Notes: generated from the sequence alone by a model not told the origin. Shown: positions 18,915 to 32,091, counted from the first letter of the stretch. The stretch: DNA of 64,000 nt from Ureibacillus chungkukjangi (GCF_003217295.1 NZ_QJTJ01000006.1:35866-99865); one strand, 5' to 3'. Program-made: numbers and translations.

Positions 18915-20188
18915 CAAAATATATTCAAAACGTAAAATTACTAAACGGACAAAGTGAACTAGTAGAAAGTACGATAACAATCGTTGACGGACGCATCACA
19001 GAAATAGGTGGAGAACAGCCAGCTGGTGCTGAAATAATTGATGGTAAAGGAAACTTCCTGGCACCAGGATTTGTTGATGTTCATGTGCATTTACGTGAGC
19101 CTGGATTTGAACATAAAGAAACAATTGCAACAGGAACAGCATCTGCTGCAAAGGGTGGTTTTACAACTATTTGTGCGATGCCAAATACGAAACCAGTGCC
19201 TGACTCGGTTGAAAATTTGGAATTAATCAACAGCTTAATCGAACAAAGTGCAAAAGTGCGAGTACTGCCATATGGATCATTAACGGTTGCTCAATCTGGT
19301 GACGAACGTACGGATTTAGAGGCGCTTAAAGCGAGCGGAGCAGTTGCCTTCTCGGATGATGGAGTTGGTGTACAGCTTGCAGCAACGATGTACGAGCAAA
19401 TGCAGGCTGCAGCAAAGCTTGACATGGTTGTGGTAGCACACTGTGAGGATAACTCGTTGATCTACGACGGGGTTATGCATGAAGGAAAACGTAATAAGGA
19501 GCTTGGTTTACTAGGTATTCCTTCGATTTGTGAGTCGGTGCAAATTGCCCGTGACGTTCTGTTGGCTGAAGCAGCAGGAGCACGTTACCACGTATGTCAC
19601 GTATCTACGAAGGAATCTGTCCGTGCAGTGAGAGATGCAAAGGCAGCAGGTATTCGAGTGACTGCGGAGGTTTGTCCACACCATCTGCTATTAGAAGAAA
19701 TGGATATTCCAAGTGATGATGCGAACTGGAAAATGAACCCGCCATTACGAGCAATCGATGATAAAGACTCACTGCATGCTGCACTACTTGATGGAACAAT
19801 CGATTGTATCGCAACAGACCACGCACCTCACACAGTTGAGGAAAAATGCTGTGGAATGGTTGGTGCTCCATTTGGGATTGTAGGCTTTGAAACAGCATTC
19901 CCACTTTTATATACACAATTTGTAGAAACGAAGAAATGGACTTTGAAGCAATTGGTAGATTGGATGACGGTTAAGCCAGCACAAATCTTTGACCTTCCAT
20001 ATGGAACATTAGAAGTAGGGGCTGCAGCTGACCTAGTATTAATAGATTTAAATCAAGAACAATCAATCAACCCAGATGAATTTGCATCAAAGGGTCGCAA
20101 TACACCATTTACTGGATGGAAGGCAAAAGGCTGGCCGGTACTAACAATGGTTGAAGGTAACATCGTTTACAACGAGGAGGCAAAATAA
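18911..20188 (+). CDS. pyrC: Dihydroorotase
   Basis: Zinc amidohydrolase that cyclises carbamoyl aspartate to dihydroorotate. The 425-residue protein has the metal-binding motif [15 protein letters not shown] (about residues 57-71), [11 protein letters not shown], further histidines in VAHCEDN and [12 protein letters not shown], and the catalytic aspartate region [14 protein letters not shown]. The length fits the family (428 in B. subtilis). It is translationally coupled to pyrB (4-nt overlap) and to carA (stop and start share one base). Confidence 0.97.
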   Translation: MTKYIQNVKLLNGQSELVESTITIVDGRITEIGGEQPAGAEIIDGKGNFLAPGFVDVHVHLREPGFEHKETIATGTASAAKGGFTTICAMPNTKPVPDSVENLELINSLIEQSAKVRVLPYGSLTVAQSGDERTDLEALKASGAVAFSDDGVGVQLAATMYEQMQAAAKLDMVVVAHCEDNSLIYDGVMHEGKRNKELGLLGIPSICESVQIARDVLLAEAAGARYHVCHVSTKESVRAVRDAKAAGIRVTAEVCPHHLLLEEMDIPSDDANWKMNPPLRAIDDKDSLHAALLDGTIDCIATDHAPHTVEEKCCGMVGAPFGIVGFETAFPLLYTQFVETKKWTLKQLVDWMTVKPAQIFDLPYGTLEVGAAADLVLIDLNQEQSINPDEFASKGRNTPFTGWKAKGWPVLTMVEGNIVYNEEAK

Positions 20189-21288
20189 TGAAAAAGCGAT
20201 TATTGATTTTAGAGGATGGAACAGTATTTTACGGGTACGCATTCGGCAGCGAAAGAGCGTCACAGGGTGAGGTAGTATTTACAACGGGGATGACTGGCTA
20301 TCAGGAAACTTTATCTGATCCATCCTTTTACGGACAAATCGTTACATTCACTTATCCGTTAATCGGGAACTACGGCATTAATCGTGATGATTTTGAATCC
20401 ATTACACCAGCTATTCGCGGCATGGTCTGTCGCGAGCTTGCAAAGGAACCTTCGAATTTCAGAAGTGATCTTTCATTAAATGATTATCTAGTGTCACAGG
20501 ATATTCCCGGTATTGAAGGAATTGACACACGCAAGCTAACAAGAATTATTCGTTCAAAGGGTGCTGTAAAAGCGATGCTGACAGCAGCTGATGAGGAAGT
20601 AAATATAGATGAAATAGTAGCAACGTTACAAGCGACACCATTAATCACAAATCATGTAAAAGAAGTGTCACCTAAAGCGGCTTACCCAAGTCCGGGTCGC
20701 GGAAAACGTGTTGTACTAATGGATTTCGGTATGAAGCATGGTATCTTACGCGAGTTGAACAAACGTGATTGTGACGTACTAGTTGTACCTTACAACACTT
20801 CAGCACAACAAATTTTAGCATGGCATCCAGATGGCATTATGCTGTCAAATGGACCTGGAGACCCTGCTGATGTGACAGAGGGCATTGAAACAATTCGTAA
20901 TTTAATCGGAAAAGTTCCAATCTTCGGTATTTGCTTAGGGCACCAGCTGTTTGCTTTAGCTAGCGGAGCAAAAAGCTTTAAGCTTCCATTTGGTCACCGC
21001 GGAGCAAATCACCCTGTAAAGGATTTACGCACTGGCCGAACAGAGCTTACCTCACAAAACCACGGATATGCTGTTGATGAAAGCTCATTAGCAAATACCG
21101 ATTTAGAAGTAACACATGTTGCATTAAATGATGGAACAATCGAAGGATTACGTCATAAAAAGCATCCAGTATTTACAGTGCAATACCACCCAGAAGCATC
21201 ACCGGGACCAGAAGATTCCAACCACTTATTTGACGAATTTATTGAATTAATGGAATCACATGTAAAGGAAGGGAAACAACATGCCTAA
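20188..21288 (+). CDS. carA: Carbamoyl-phosphate synthase small chain (glutaminase)
   Basis: Releases ammonia from glutamine for carbamoyl phosphate synthesis. The 366-residue protein has an N-terminal CPSase domain ([28 protein letters not shown]) and a class I glutamine amidotransferase domain with the nucleophile in [13 protein letters not shown]; the His/Glu pair lies in [16 protein letters not shown]. This is the operon-specific (PyrAA) enzyme. It overlaps carB by 8 nt. Confidence 0.97.
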   Translation: MKKRLLILEDGTVFYGYAFGSERASQGEVVFTTGMTGYQETLSDPSFYGQIVTFTYPLIGNYGINRDDFESITPAIRGMVCRELAKEPSNFRSDLSLNDYLVSQDIPGIEGIDTRKLTRIIRSKGAVKAMLTAADEEVNIDEIVATLQATPLITNHVKEVSPKAAYPSPGRGKRVVLMDFGMKHGILRELNKRDCDVLVVPYNTSAQQILAWHPDGIMLSNGPGDPADVTEGIETIRNLIGKVPIFGICLGHQLFALASGAKSFKLPFGHRGANHPVKDLRTGRTELTSQNHGYAVDESSLANTDLEVTHVALNDGTIEGLRHKKHPVFTVQYHPEASPGPEDSNHLFDEFIELMESHVKEGKQHA

Positions 21289-24200
21289 ACGTACAGATAT
21301 TGAAACTATTTTAGTAATCGGATCAGGTCCAATTGTAATTGGACAAGCAGCAGAATTTGACTATGCAGGTACACAAGCTTGTCTTTCTTTAAAAGAGGAA
21401 GGCTACCGTGTAATTTTAATCAACTCAAACCCTGCCACAATCATGACAGATACAGAAATTGCAGACAAAGTCTATCTTGAGCCAATTTCACTAGAATTTG
21501 TATCACGTATTTTGCGTAAGGAACGTCCAGATGCAATCCTTCCAACACTTGGTGGACAAACTGGCTTAAATATGGCAATCGAGTTAAATGACTCTGGCAT
21601 TTTAGATGAGCTTGGAATCGAAATTTTGGGTACGAAACTAGATGCCATTCATAAGGCAGAAGACCGTGATTTATTCCGTACTTTAATGTATGAATTAGGT
21701 GCACCGGTACCTGAATCTGATATTATTACAAATCTTGAGCAAGCAAAAAACTTTGTAGCTAAAATTGGCTACCCAGTAATCGTGCGTCCTGCCTTCACTC
21801 TTGGCGGTACAGGTGGTGGAATTTGCTCAAACGATCAGGAGCTAGAGGAAATCGTAACAAGCGGTTTAAAATATAGCCCAGTAACACAATGCTTACTTGA
21901 AAAATCAATTGCAGGCTATAAAGAAATTGAATATGAGGTAATGCGTGACTCTATCGACAATGCAATCGTTGTATGTAACATGGAAAATTTCGACCCAGTG
22001 GGGATTCATACAGGTGATTCAATCGTAGTAGCACCTTCTCAAACATTATCGGATCGCGAATACCAAATGCTGCGCAATATTTCATTAGATATCATCCGCG
22101 CTCTAAAAATTGAAGGTGGATGTAACGTACAGCTAGCATTAGACCCGAATAGCTTCAATTATTATGTAATTGAAGTAAACCCGCGTGTTTCACGTTCATC
22201 AGCATTAGCATCTAAGGCAACTGGTTATCCAATTGCGAAGCTAGCAGCGAAAATTGCAGTAGGCTTAACTTTAGATGAAATTGTCAATCCAGTAACAGGG
22301 TCAACTTATGCTGACTTTGAACCAGCACTTGACTATGTTGTTGCAAAAATTCCACGCTGGCCATTCGATAAATTCGAATCTGCTAAACGTAATCTAGGAA
22401 CACAAATGAAGGCAACTGGAGAAGTTATGGCACTTGGCCGCAACTTTGAAGAAGCCATTCTAAAAGCAGTTCGCTCGCTTGAGACGGGTCATACACATAT
22501 TGAGCTGAAGCACGCTGAAGAAAATAGTGATAACTGGATTGAAAAACGTATTCGTAAAGCAGGGGATGAGCGTTTATTCTTTATAGGTGAAGCATTACGC
22601 CGTGGTGTAACGATAGAAAAAATTCATGAATGGTCAGAAATTGATCTTTGGTTCTTAAACAAATTACAAAACATCATCAAAATGGAAGCTACTTTAGCTG
22701 ACAATGTAAATAATGCAGAAATTTTGCGCCAAGCTAAACGTATGGGCTTTGCGGATAAGAAAATCGCAGAGCTTTGGAACACGAATCCTGAGGCAGTGTA
22801 TGCATACCGTAAAGAACAAAATATTATTCCGGTATACAAAATGGTGGATACTTGTGCAGCAGAGTTTGAATCAACAACACCATACTTCTACGGAACTTAT
22901 GAGGATGAAAATGAATCCATCGTAACAGAAAAACCTTCTGTAATCGTGTTAGGCTCTGGTCCAATCCGTATAGGGCAAGGCGTTGAGTTTGACTATGCAA
23001 CAGTTCACTCGGTATGGGCAATTCAAGAGGCTGGCTATGAAGCGATCATCATCAACTCAAACCCAGAAACAGTTTCAACTGACTTCTCGATTTCAGATAA
23101 GCTATACTTTGAGCCGCTTACGATTGAAGATGTTATGCACATCGTTGATTTAGAAAAACCAATCGGTGTAGTTGTTCAATTTGGTGGTCAAACTGCTATT
23201 AACCTGGCTGACAAATTAGCGGCAAACGGAGTGAAGATTTTAGGAACAAGCCTAGAGGATATCGATCGTGCAGAAAACCGTGATAAGTTCGAGCAAGCAT
23301 TACGCGTGCTAGATGTTCCACAGCCAGCAGGGGAAACAGCTGTATCAACTGCAGAAGCACTGGAAATTGGCAAAAAACTTGGCTTCCCAGTACTTGTTCG
23401 CCCTTCTTATGTATTAGGTGGACGTGCGATGGAAATCGTTTATAACGAGCAAGAATTAGAGCATTATATGGAAAATGCTGTAGAGGCTTCACCAGACCAT
23501 CCAGTATTAGTTGACCGATACTTAACGGGTCAAGAAATTGAGGTTGACGCAATCTGTGACGGTGAAAATGTGTTGATTCCAGGCATTATGGAGCACGTTG
23601 AAAGAGCAGGTGTTCACTCAGGTGATTCGATCTCGGTATATCCACCTCAAAAGCTAACAGATGAACAAAAGGCAACAATTGTTGATTACACAACGCGTCT
23701 AGCAAAAGGGTTAAACATCGTCGGGCTGATGAATATTCAGTATGTACTTTCAAAAGGGGACATTTTCGTAATCGAAGTAAACCCACGTTCAAGCCGTACT
23801 GTACCGTTCTTAAGTAAAATTACAAATATCCCGATGGCTAACATTGCTACTAAGGCTATACTTGGTCAATCCATTGTAGAACAAGGCTACCCAACTGGCT
23901 TAGCTAAGGAGCAAAAGGGTGTATTTGTGAAAGTACCAGTATTCAGCTTTGCTAAGCTTCGTCGTGTAGACATTACATTAGGACCTGAGATGAAATCGAC
24001 AGGGGAAGTAATGGGGAAAGACTCAACCTTTGAAAAAGCTTTATACAAAGGCTTTGTAGCAGCGGGTATGGAAATCAAAACTCACGGAACAGTGTTATTT
24101 ACAGTATCTGATAAAGATAAAAAAGAGGCGATTGAGCTAGCGAAACGCTTCAACACAGTGGGCTACCGCATTATGGCTACAGAAGGTACTGCACAAAGCT

Positions 24201-24477
24201 TTAAGGAAGCAGGAGTACAAGCAGATGTAGTTGGAAAAATCGGTTCTAAAGAAAAAACATTACTTGAAGTGATTCAAAACGGCCAAGCTCAGCTAGTTGT
24301 CAATACGTTAACAAAAGGTAAGCAGCCAGCTCGTGATGGATTCCGTATTCGACGTGAATCAGTTGAAAATGGTGTGCCTTGCTTAACATCATTAGATACA
24401 GCAGAAGCAATGCTAGAGGTTATTGAATCAATGACATTTACAGCAGAAGAAATGCCAAAAGCGGAGGTAGTTCATTA

Positions 24478-24478
<1 letters not shown>
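21281..24478 (+). CDS. carB: Carbamoyl-phosphate synthase large chain
   Basis: Makes carbamoyl phosphate from bicarbonate, ammonia and two ATP. The 1065-residue chain (B. subtilis 1071) has two homologous ATP-grasp halves, visible as the repeats [25 protein letters not shown] near residue 8 and [23 protein letters not shown] near residue 553, and a C-terminal MGS-like allosteric domain (about 930-1065) where UMP or PRPP would act. Tightly coupled to carA and pyrK. Confidence 0.98.
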
Positions 24479-26159
<1,681 letters not shown>

Positions 26160-26867
26160 ATGAACACTAAACCAATCATTGCACTAGATTTTCCAAGCGA
26201 AAAGGAAGTATTCCAGTTTTTAAGCAATTTTAATGAGCCGATTTTCGTGAAAATTGGAATGGAGCTATATTTACAAGAGGGCCCTAGCATTGTTCAAAAG
26301 GTAAAGGAACAAGGCCATGATATTTTCTTAGATTTAAAGCTTCATGACATACCGAATACTGTAAGGTCTGCCATGAAAGGGTTAGCTCGTTTAGGCGTAG
26401 ATCTAGTTAACGTTCATGCAGCAGGTGGAATTGACATGATGCGTGGTGCACTTGAAGGACTAGAGGCAGGAACGCCAGCAGGTAAGGAAAGAGCAAAGCT
26501 TATTGCAGTAACACAGCTTACTTCAACGACAGAAGAACAAATGCAGAATGAGCAAATGATCAGCTTATCCTTACTTGACTCTGTACTACATTATGCAAGG
26601 ATTACAAAGGAAGCTGGCTTGGATGGAGTTGTTTGTTCCGTTCACGAAGCAGGACAAATCGGTGAAGCTTGTGGCCAGGAATTTCTGCGTGTAACACCTG
26701 GTATTCGTTTACCAGGTGGAGAAGCTCACGATCAAAAACGAATTGCTACACCAAATGGGGCAAAGGCTAGTGGCTCATCATTAATCGTTGTAGGTCGTGC
26801 GATTACGGGAGCAGCTGATCCAGCAGCTGCATATAAAAAAGTTTGCGATTTATGGGAGGAAAACTAA
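26160..26867 (+). CDS. pyrF: Orotidine 5'-phosphate decarboxylase
   Basis: Decarboxylates OMP to UMP. The 235-residue TIM-barrel protein has the catalytic Lys-Asp-Lys-Asp array in DIFLDLKLHDIPNTVRSAM (about residues 57-75) and the phosphate-binding SLIVVGRAITGAADPAAAY near the C-terminus. Its ATG follows the pyrD stop directly (TAAATG), with the ribosome binding site GGAAGGAG inside pyrD. Confidence 0.97.
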   Translation: MNTKPIIALDFPSEKEVFQFLSNFNEPIFVKIGMELYLQEGPSIVQKVKEQGHDIFLDLKLHDIPNTVRSAMKGLARLGVDLVNVHAAGGIDMMRGALEGLEAGTPAGKERAKLIAVTQLTSTTEEQMQNEQMISLSLLDSVLHYARITKEAGLDGVVCSVHEAGQIGEACGQEFLRVTPGIRLPGGEAHDQKRIATPNGAKASGSSLIVVGRAITGAADPAAAYKKVCDLWEEN

Positions 26868-27497
26868 ATGTCATTACAAAAAGAAATTGCTCTTGGAATG
26901 CTAAAGGTGGGAGCTGTCGAATTAAATCCAACTGATTTATTTACTTGGGCTTCAGGAATAAAATCACCAATCTACTGTGACACACGTTTAACAATTTCTG
27001 ATGTAACAGTTCGTAAACAAATCGCGCATGGTCTTGCACAAAATATCAAAGAATTCTTCCCTGAAACAGAAATTGTAGCTGGTACAGCAACAGCTGGCAT
27101 CCCACATGCTGCATGGGTTTCAGATGTACTGGAGAGCCCTATGGTGTACGTTCGCTCTAAAGCAAAAGAGCATGGTCGAGGCAACCAAATCGAAGGAAAA
27201 ATCGCACCAGGTCAAAAAGTAGTCGTAGTAGAGGACATCATCTCAACAGGCGGCTCATCGATTACAGCCGTAGAAGCATTACGTGCAGCTGGCTGTGAAG
27301 TAGTAGGCGTTGTCTGCGTTTATACATATAACTTACCACGTGCCGAGCAAGCCTTTGAAGAAGCTGGCATAAAATACGTATCCCTAACAAACTTCGACTA
27401 CCTAGTAGAAGCAGCAACAGAAACAGGCGCTATCAACGAAAAAGACATCCCATTCTTAAAAGAGTGGCACGCAGATTTGAAGGCAGGGAGATTATAA
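26868..27497 (+). CDS. pyrE: Orotate phosphoribosyltransferase
   Basis: Joins orotate and PRPP to OMP. The 209-residue protein has the PRPP-binding motif KVVVVEDIISTGGSSITAVEAL (about residues 117-138) and the flexible-loop segment YVRSKAKEHGRGNQIEG. It is the last gene of the operon: pyrF ends with the start site GGGAGGAAAACTAA directly before its ATG, and a strong terminator lies about 100 nt downstream. Confidence 0.97.
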   Translation: MSLQKEIALGMLKVGAVELNPTDLFTWASGIKSPIYCDTRLTISDVTVRKQIAHGLAQNIKEFFPETEIVAGTATAGIPHAAWVSDVLESPMVYVRSKAKEHGRGNQIEGKIAPGQKVVVVEDIISTGGSSITAVEALRAAGCEVVGVVCVYTYNLPRAEQAFEEAGIKYVSLTNFDYLVEAATETGAINEKDIPFLKEWHADLKAGRL

Positions 27498-27595
27498 ATC
27501 TCAAACGAATAGCTTATTTGGTAAATTTATTTATACTAAACAGGAGCTGTGTCGAAAGCTTGCGACTGGTGCACCGCAGATTTTAAGAGAGTGAG

Positions 27596-27632
27596 AAAAG
27601 GAGTTCATCAGTTTGATGAACTCCTTTTATTA
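27596..27632 (+). terminator. intrinsic terminator of the pyr operon
   Basis: AAAAGGAGTTCATCA and TGATGAACTCCTTTT form a perfect 15-bp stem with a 3-nt loop (gtt), followed by ATTAATTT. It is largely symmetrical, so it may work in both directions. Confidence 0.88.
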
Positions 27633-27690
27633 ATTTAGTAGAAGTGTAGGAAATGACTTGGGATGTATTTGATTTATAGATTTATAAGGT

Positions 27691-28000
27691 GAACTGCATC
27701 ACGCCGCAAAATGAGAGTCGGCATGCAGTTCATTTACCAGATGAACTGCATCACGATGCAAAAACAGAGTCACCATACATTTCATTCGTCCGCTGAACTG
27801 CATCACGCAGCAAAAACAGACTCCCAATGTACTTTATACACCCGCTGAACTGCATCCCAAGCCCAAAACAGAGTCCCAATGCATTTCATACACCCGATGA
27901 ACTGCATCCCGCAGCAAAAACAGACTCCCAATGCACTTCATACACCCGATGAACTGCATTCCACGCACAAATCGAACTCCCAATGCATTTCATTCAATAA
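27691..28000 (-). repeat. 52-bp palindromic tandem repeat array 4, inverted relative to arrays 1 and 2
   Basis: Six copies of GAACTGCAT begin at 27691, 27743, 27795, 27847, 27899 and 27951, exactly 52 bp apart. The dyad is ATGCATTTCAT, a 7-nt loop (acacccg), then ATGAACTGCAT. Read on the minus strand each unit is ATGCAGTTCAT-loop-ATGAAATGCATTGGGAGT, which resembles arrays 1 and 2 (..ATGAAACGCGTTAGGGAGT) better than the plus-strand reading does. It fills the gap between the pyr terminator and the convergent protease gene. Confidence 0.92.
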
Positions 28001-28002
28001 AA

Positions 28003-28034
28003 AATGGAGAAAAACGTCGCCGTTTATCTCCATC
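28003..28034 (-). terminator. intrinsic terminator of the S8 protease gene
   Basis: ATGGAGA..AACG pairs with CGTTT.ATCTCCAT across a small loop, and the left flank AATAAAAA gives a U-tract on the minus strand. It lies about 20 nt beyond the protease stop. Confidence 0.75.
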
Positions 28035-28053
28035 CTCCATCTTCAATCTTTAA

Positions 28054-31000
28054 TTATTTCCCATTACCTTTTCCATTACCTTTCCCATTCCCTGGTTTCT
28101 CATTCGAGCTTCCAGTTTTTTTGATTTGGATTGTTTGAGTTGTAAGGTGGCCGGCTAGGTCTTCTGCTTCGATTACAAATTCGTTTGTACCGTCAACTAA
28201 TTCAAGCTTTAGTTCGATTTGTTTTTCGAAGCCCTTCATTGCGTAAGGGGAAGAAAGCTCATGCATGAATCTTTCATCGCCGTTTACAGTTAAACGTAGC
28301 TCGTCGAAATTATCCTTTAATGTCACGATAACAGTTGCTACACTATCCTTTGTATTTTTAGGGACGCTACCAAGTTTGATAGTAGGTGCTTGTGTATCGA
28401 CGAAAATTTGACGTGCAATTTGCATTTCGTTGTTGAACTCGTCAATTGCTTTCACACGAACGTTATGGAAACTATCTTTTAGGTTTAACTTGTGTGAGAA
28501 GTTTAGACCATCAAATGCTGCTTTTGCATCATTTACAGTTACTGAAGTAATTTTAGAATCATCTTCAATTGTTCCATATACGTCCACTTCGTTAGTATTG
28601 AATACATCGAATAATCCAGGAGACTGGATGTAAATTACAGGTGGTTTTGTTTCTGCTGTGCTGCCTACTTGGAAATCATATGCAGTCGCGTTACGAGCTG
28701 CATCCACAACCTGGACTGTAATTTTATCTTTATTTGTTAACTCACCTGCAACTACAAAGCTAGTAGTTGAAGTTGCTAGATTTTGTGAAACAGCTTTGCC
28801 ATTTACAAGTACTTGCCAGTATTCCACGCCCGTACCAGAACCTACATCAGCAAAATCAGAAGCTGAAACAGTTTTTGTGGCAGTATCGAAGCTTACTTTT
28901 GCCGTTGGTGCTGCAGTATCGACTTTTACAGGGTATTCGATGGATTGCCACTGGGCACCCGCATAATCGATTACACCACTTAAGCGAATTTTGTAGTCAC
29001 CGTCTGCAGCGATTTTATTGTTGATTTTTCCATCCCAGCCGTAATTTGTATTGTACGTGTAAGGAAGAGTAGTAGCTGAAGAAACATAATGCTTTCTTAA
29101 ATCATTTGCAGTACGAACTGTACGGACAACCTTGCCCTTACTATCTACAACTTCCACTTTAAATTGCTTTGCATTACGGAATAGAGAGTATACAGGGATC
29201 GCTTTATCACGAACACCATCACCATTTGGAGAGAAACCAAAGCGAGTAGTGTCAAAGCTGCCTCCACCATCGATGAAATTACCTTGTTCATCTGCTAAAG
29301 CAGTATAGCCCCAGTATGTTAGCTCATCCCATGCAAAGTAATCGAAAATACGAGCATCATCCCAACCACCGTTGAATCCAAAGAATGGTACAGATAATGG
29401 AACATTGCCTGTAATTTCTTCATTTGGATCAGTTAGCGTAACAAATCCATCTACAAAGAAACCATTTTTATAGATTGAACGAATATCAGCTGGAATATCA
29501 GTTACATCCACTGAAATAGTAATTGTTGCTGTACCGTTAGCTGGAACAGTAACAGTTTCTGGAGCTTCAATATCGGCTTCTTCGTCAGTTAACACGTATG
29601 AACCGTATGTGTTTGTTGGAGTTACGTATAACCCTCCGCCAGCGTTGGCTGGATAGTCGATTTGAAGCTGAGTATTAACGTCATATGTTGCTGCTTCATC
29701 TGAATAGTTTTTCGCTTGTAATGTGAAGGAGAATTGGTCGTTTTTAATTTCTTTTAACGCAACCTTACCTTCTTTTGAATTACTTTCTGTTACTACAACA
29801 TCTGATGTAAGAGCATTTGCAATCTGCATTAAACCTGCACCCTGACGACGAGGTGAAACATATTCACCTTCAAATAGCTCAATTGGAGTTGCAGTGTTCA
29901 TTAATAGATTTTTAGTAAGCTGAACACGTTCTGCACCAGTTAGGTCAAATTCTGTGTCAACACGTTCTAAAACTAATGCACTACCACCTGCAACATGAGG
30001 AGCAGCCATGGATGTCCCACTCATAATACCGTATTCATTGTCGTTTAAAGTAGAGAAGATGTTGCCTCCTGGCGCTGTAATTTCAGGCTTGAAGTCTAAG
30101 TTTGGCGTTGGCCCCCAAGAAGTGAAGCTACTCATTTGGCCAGCGCTTGGATTTTGGACCTCGATGAAATTTCCTTCGAAGGAAACTGTTACAGTTTGCC
30201 CATTAGCAATCGCCGTTTTCAAAGCTAATCCATCTGACTGCAATGTTGACATAAACGGGATCGTAATAGCAGGATCTGATGCCATATTGATTGTGCCAGA
30301 TGTATTATTGTAAACAATTGCAGCTACAGCACCGGCATTTTGAGCATTGACTCCTTTTTCAACGAAAGTATTTTCACCACGGGAAATTAGAGCTACTTTC
30401 CCAGTAAAATCCTTCCCGGCGAAATCAGCAGGTGTACCTAAACCAGCATCTACTACTTCAACTGCTCCTGATAAAACTGTTCGTGGATCTGCTTCATTTG
30501 CTGCTAGATATAGTGCGCCACCAGCTTTTTCACCATCGAATTGGTAGTCAAAGCTATAAGCAGTAATCATACTGTTTTCAAAGGATGCAACACTGATAGA
30601 GTCTTGTGAAATACCAGGAGAGCCTGTTACACCATAATCCTGATTTTCTGCGTATGGATAGAAAGTGCCTGATCCGTACATATCTGAGTTACCAGAAGAA
30701 ATAGCAACGATAATTCCGTTTTCAGTAGCTCTTGAAACTGCTTGTTGCTCAGGACTATTTGCATCAACATAGCCAGCAGGAGAGCCTAATGACATATTAA
30801 GTACGTCTGCATTTAGTTTAATCGCATCGTCAATTGCCTTAATGTAGATATCTCCATAAGTAGTAGAGATTAAAGGGTCATTCCCGAATACCTTTAGAGC
30901 TAAAAGCTGCGCTTCTGGAGCTACACCTTTAATACCATTATTTTCTTCGTCGCCATTTGCCGCAACAGTACCACCTACGTGCATACCGTGCATTGAGGCT

Positions 31001-31776
31001 TCTGGACCTAAATCTAAAATTTCATGGCTTGCATCCATATAGTTATAGCCAAAAGGAACCTTGGCTGTATAGAATTGACCATTTTCGATAGAGCCATCTG
31101 CTAACAGTGCGTTTACTTCGCTTTCAGTTAACTCGCCCGTACTGTTGTCAGATAAAATCATGTCCTTATGGCTAGGATCGATTCCTGTATCAATGATACC
31201 GACAACCATTCCTTCGCCCTTGAAGCCATAATCATTCCAAGCTTGTTGTGCTTGAACTAATTCCTTTGAATAAACCATGTCTGGCGTCTCTTCTGGTCTT
31301 TCGTATTCTGTCGCCTCATATACAGCTTTAACTCCAGTAGTTGCCGCAATTTTTTCTACAACCTTCGCTTCAACCTCGGCAGAGAATCCATTAAATACAA
31401 CAGTGAAGTTTTTAAGGTATTTCATAGAAGGAGCAGCAGCCTTTAAGCTAGCTTTTGCATTTTTTTGCTCTTTCTCAACTGCAGCTTCAATAGATTCTTT
31501 TTCTGCAGCTTTTAATTCTTTGTAAAGAAGACCTTTTTTCGTCGCTTTTTGAATTGCGGGTTCTCCCTCAAGCTCGATTACGATACGAACTTTTTCTTCA
31601 GGATTTTCTGGATTGATTAGTGATTTGGAAATGTTCGCTTTTGGTTTTTCTTGCTGAATGGATGGTAAATTTTTAATGCTTTTTGTACTAGCACTTGCAG
31701 CACTGACGTTAAATAGTGCTGAACTTAATGACAGCATAAAAATAAGTGCCACTAGTAAGGTCTTCCTTAAATTCAT
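28054..31776 (-). CDS. Secreted subtilisin-like serine protease, Vpr type (S8 family)
   Basis: A 1240-residue extracellular protease. A signal peptide (about residues 1-29, MNLRKTLLVALIFMLSLSSALFNVSAASA) precedes an I9-type propeptide (about 62-158). The S8 domain has Asp196 (VVGIIDTGID), His263 (HGMHVGGT), oxyanion Asn363 and Ser589 (GTSMAAPH). A PA domain is inserted at about 430-535. The C-terminal half has Ig/FlgD-like modules (SPNGDGVRDK, AADGDYKIRLSG) and ends with a PGNGKGNGKGNGK tail. The usual HGTHV is HGMHV here. It resembles B. subtilis Vpr but is much longer than its 806 residues. It occupies the place of the cys sulfate genes of B. subtilis. The start has GGGGGAAAACG upstream. 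Confidence 0.93.
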   Translation of the reverse strand: MNLRKTLLVALIFMLSLSSALFNVSAASASTKSIKNLPSIQQEKPKANISKSLINPENPEEKVRIVIELEGEPAIQKATKKGLLYKELKAAEKESIEAAVEKEQKNAKASLKAAAPSMKYLKNFTVVFNGFSAEVEAKVVEKIAATTGVKAVYEATEYERPEETPDMVYSKELVQAQQAWNDYGFKGEGMVVGIIDTGIDPSHKDMILSDNSTGELTESEVNALLADGSIENGQFYTAKVPFGYNYMDASHEILDLGPEASMHGMHVGGTVAANGDEENNGIKGVAPEAQLLALKVFGNDPLISTTYGDIYIKAIDDAIKLNADVLNMSLGSPAGYVDANSPEQQAVSRATENGIIVAISSGNSDMYGSGTFYPYAENQDYGVTGSPGISQDSISVASFENSMITAYSFDYQFDGEKAGGALYLAANEADPRTVLSGAVEVVDAGLGTPADFAGKDFTGKVALISRGENTFVEKGVNAQNAGAVAAIVYNNTSGTINMASDPAITIPFMSTLQSDGLALKTAIANGQTVTVSFEGNFIEVQNPSAGQMSSFTSWGPTPNLDFKPEITAPGGNIFSTLNDNEYGIMSGTSMAAPHVAGGSALVLERVDTEFDLTGAERVQLTKNLLMNTATPIELFEGEYVSPRRQGAGLMQIANALTSDVVVTESNSKEGKVALKEIKNDQFSFTLQAKNYSDEAATYDVNTQLQIDYPANAGGGLYVTPTNTYGSYVLTDEEADIEAPETVTVPANGTATITISVDVTDIPADIRSIYKNGFFVDGFVTLTDPNEEITGNVPLSVPFFGFNGGWDDARIFDYFAWDELTYWGYTALADEQGNFIDGGGSFDTTRFGFSPNGDGVRDKAIPVYSLFRNAKQFKVEVVDSKGKVVRTVRTANDLRKHYVSSATTLPYTYNTNYGWDGKINNKIAADGDYKIRLSGVIDYAGAQWQSIEYPVKVDTAAPTAKVSFDTATKTVSASDFADVGSGTGVEYWQVLVNGKAVSQNLATSTTSFVVAGELTNKDKITVQVVDAARNATAYDFQVGSTAETKPPVIYIQSPGLFDVFNTNEVDVYGTIEDDSKITSVTVNDAKAAFDGLNFSHKLNLKDSFHNVRVKAIDEFNNEMQIARQIFVDTQAPTIKLGSVPKNTKDSVATVIVTLKDNFDELRLTVNGDERFMHELSSPYAMKGFEKQIELKLELVDGTNEFVIEAEDLAGHLTTQTIQIKKTGSSNEKPGNGKGNGKGNGK

Positions 31777-32089
31777 TCGTTTTCCCCCTGTTTCATATAA
31801 AAGTTGTTGTAGAAAAACTGATATTAAATCTATAGCGACTTTAGATTTAAGAGAGTTATTTCTATTATTCTATTATTTGATTGATAGACAGAATATTCCT
31901 TCAATTGTGTAAATTTTGAATCTAAAGGATGATACTTTTGTTTGGAAAATAAATGGGAAATGAAGTATGGCGTCGTATTAAGTTGCTAATTGTCGAGAAG
32001 GAGTGTTGTTGGACCTTTCTGAAGGTAATTTAACTAATGCAAATGGAGTGGTGTGCGGGAGATAATGTACCTATTCTGAAGGATGAAAA
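31777..32089. other. intergenic region between protease and rqcH
   Basis: AT-rich sequence with no credible ORF. It should hold the minus-strand protease promoter, but I could not fix both promoter elements. There is no repeat of the 52-bp family here. Confidence 0.5.
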
Positions 32090-32091
32090 AA

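Noticed and set aside
27879-28124. Plus-strand frame of 81 codons after pyrE
   Set aside because: It lies in repeat array 4 and then reads antisense into the protease end; its repeated HTPDELHS-like pattern reflects the DNA repeat.
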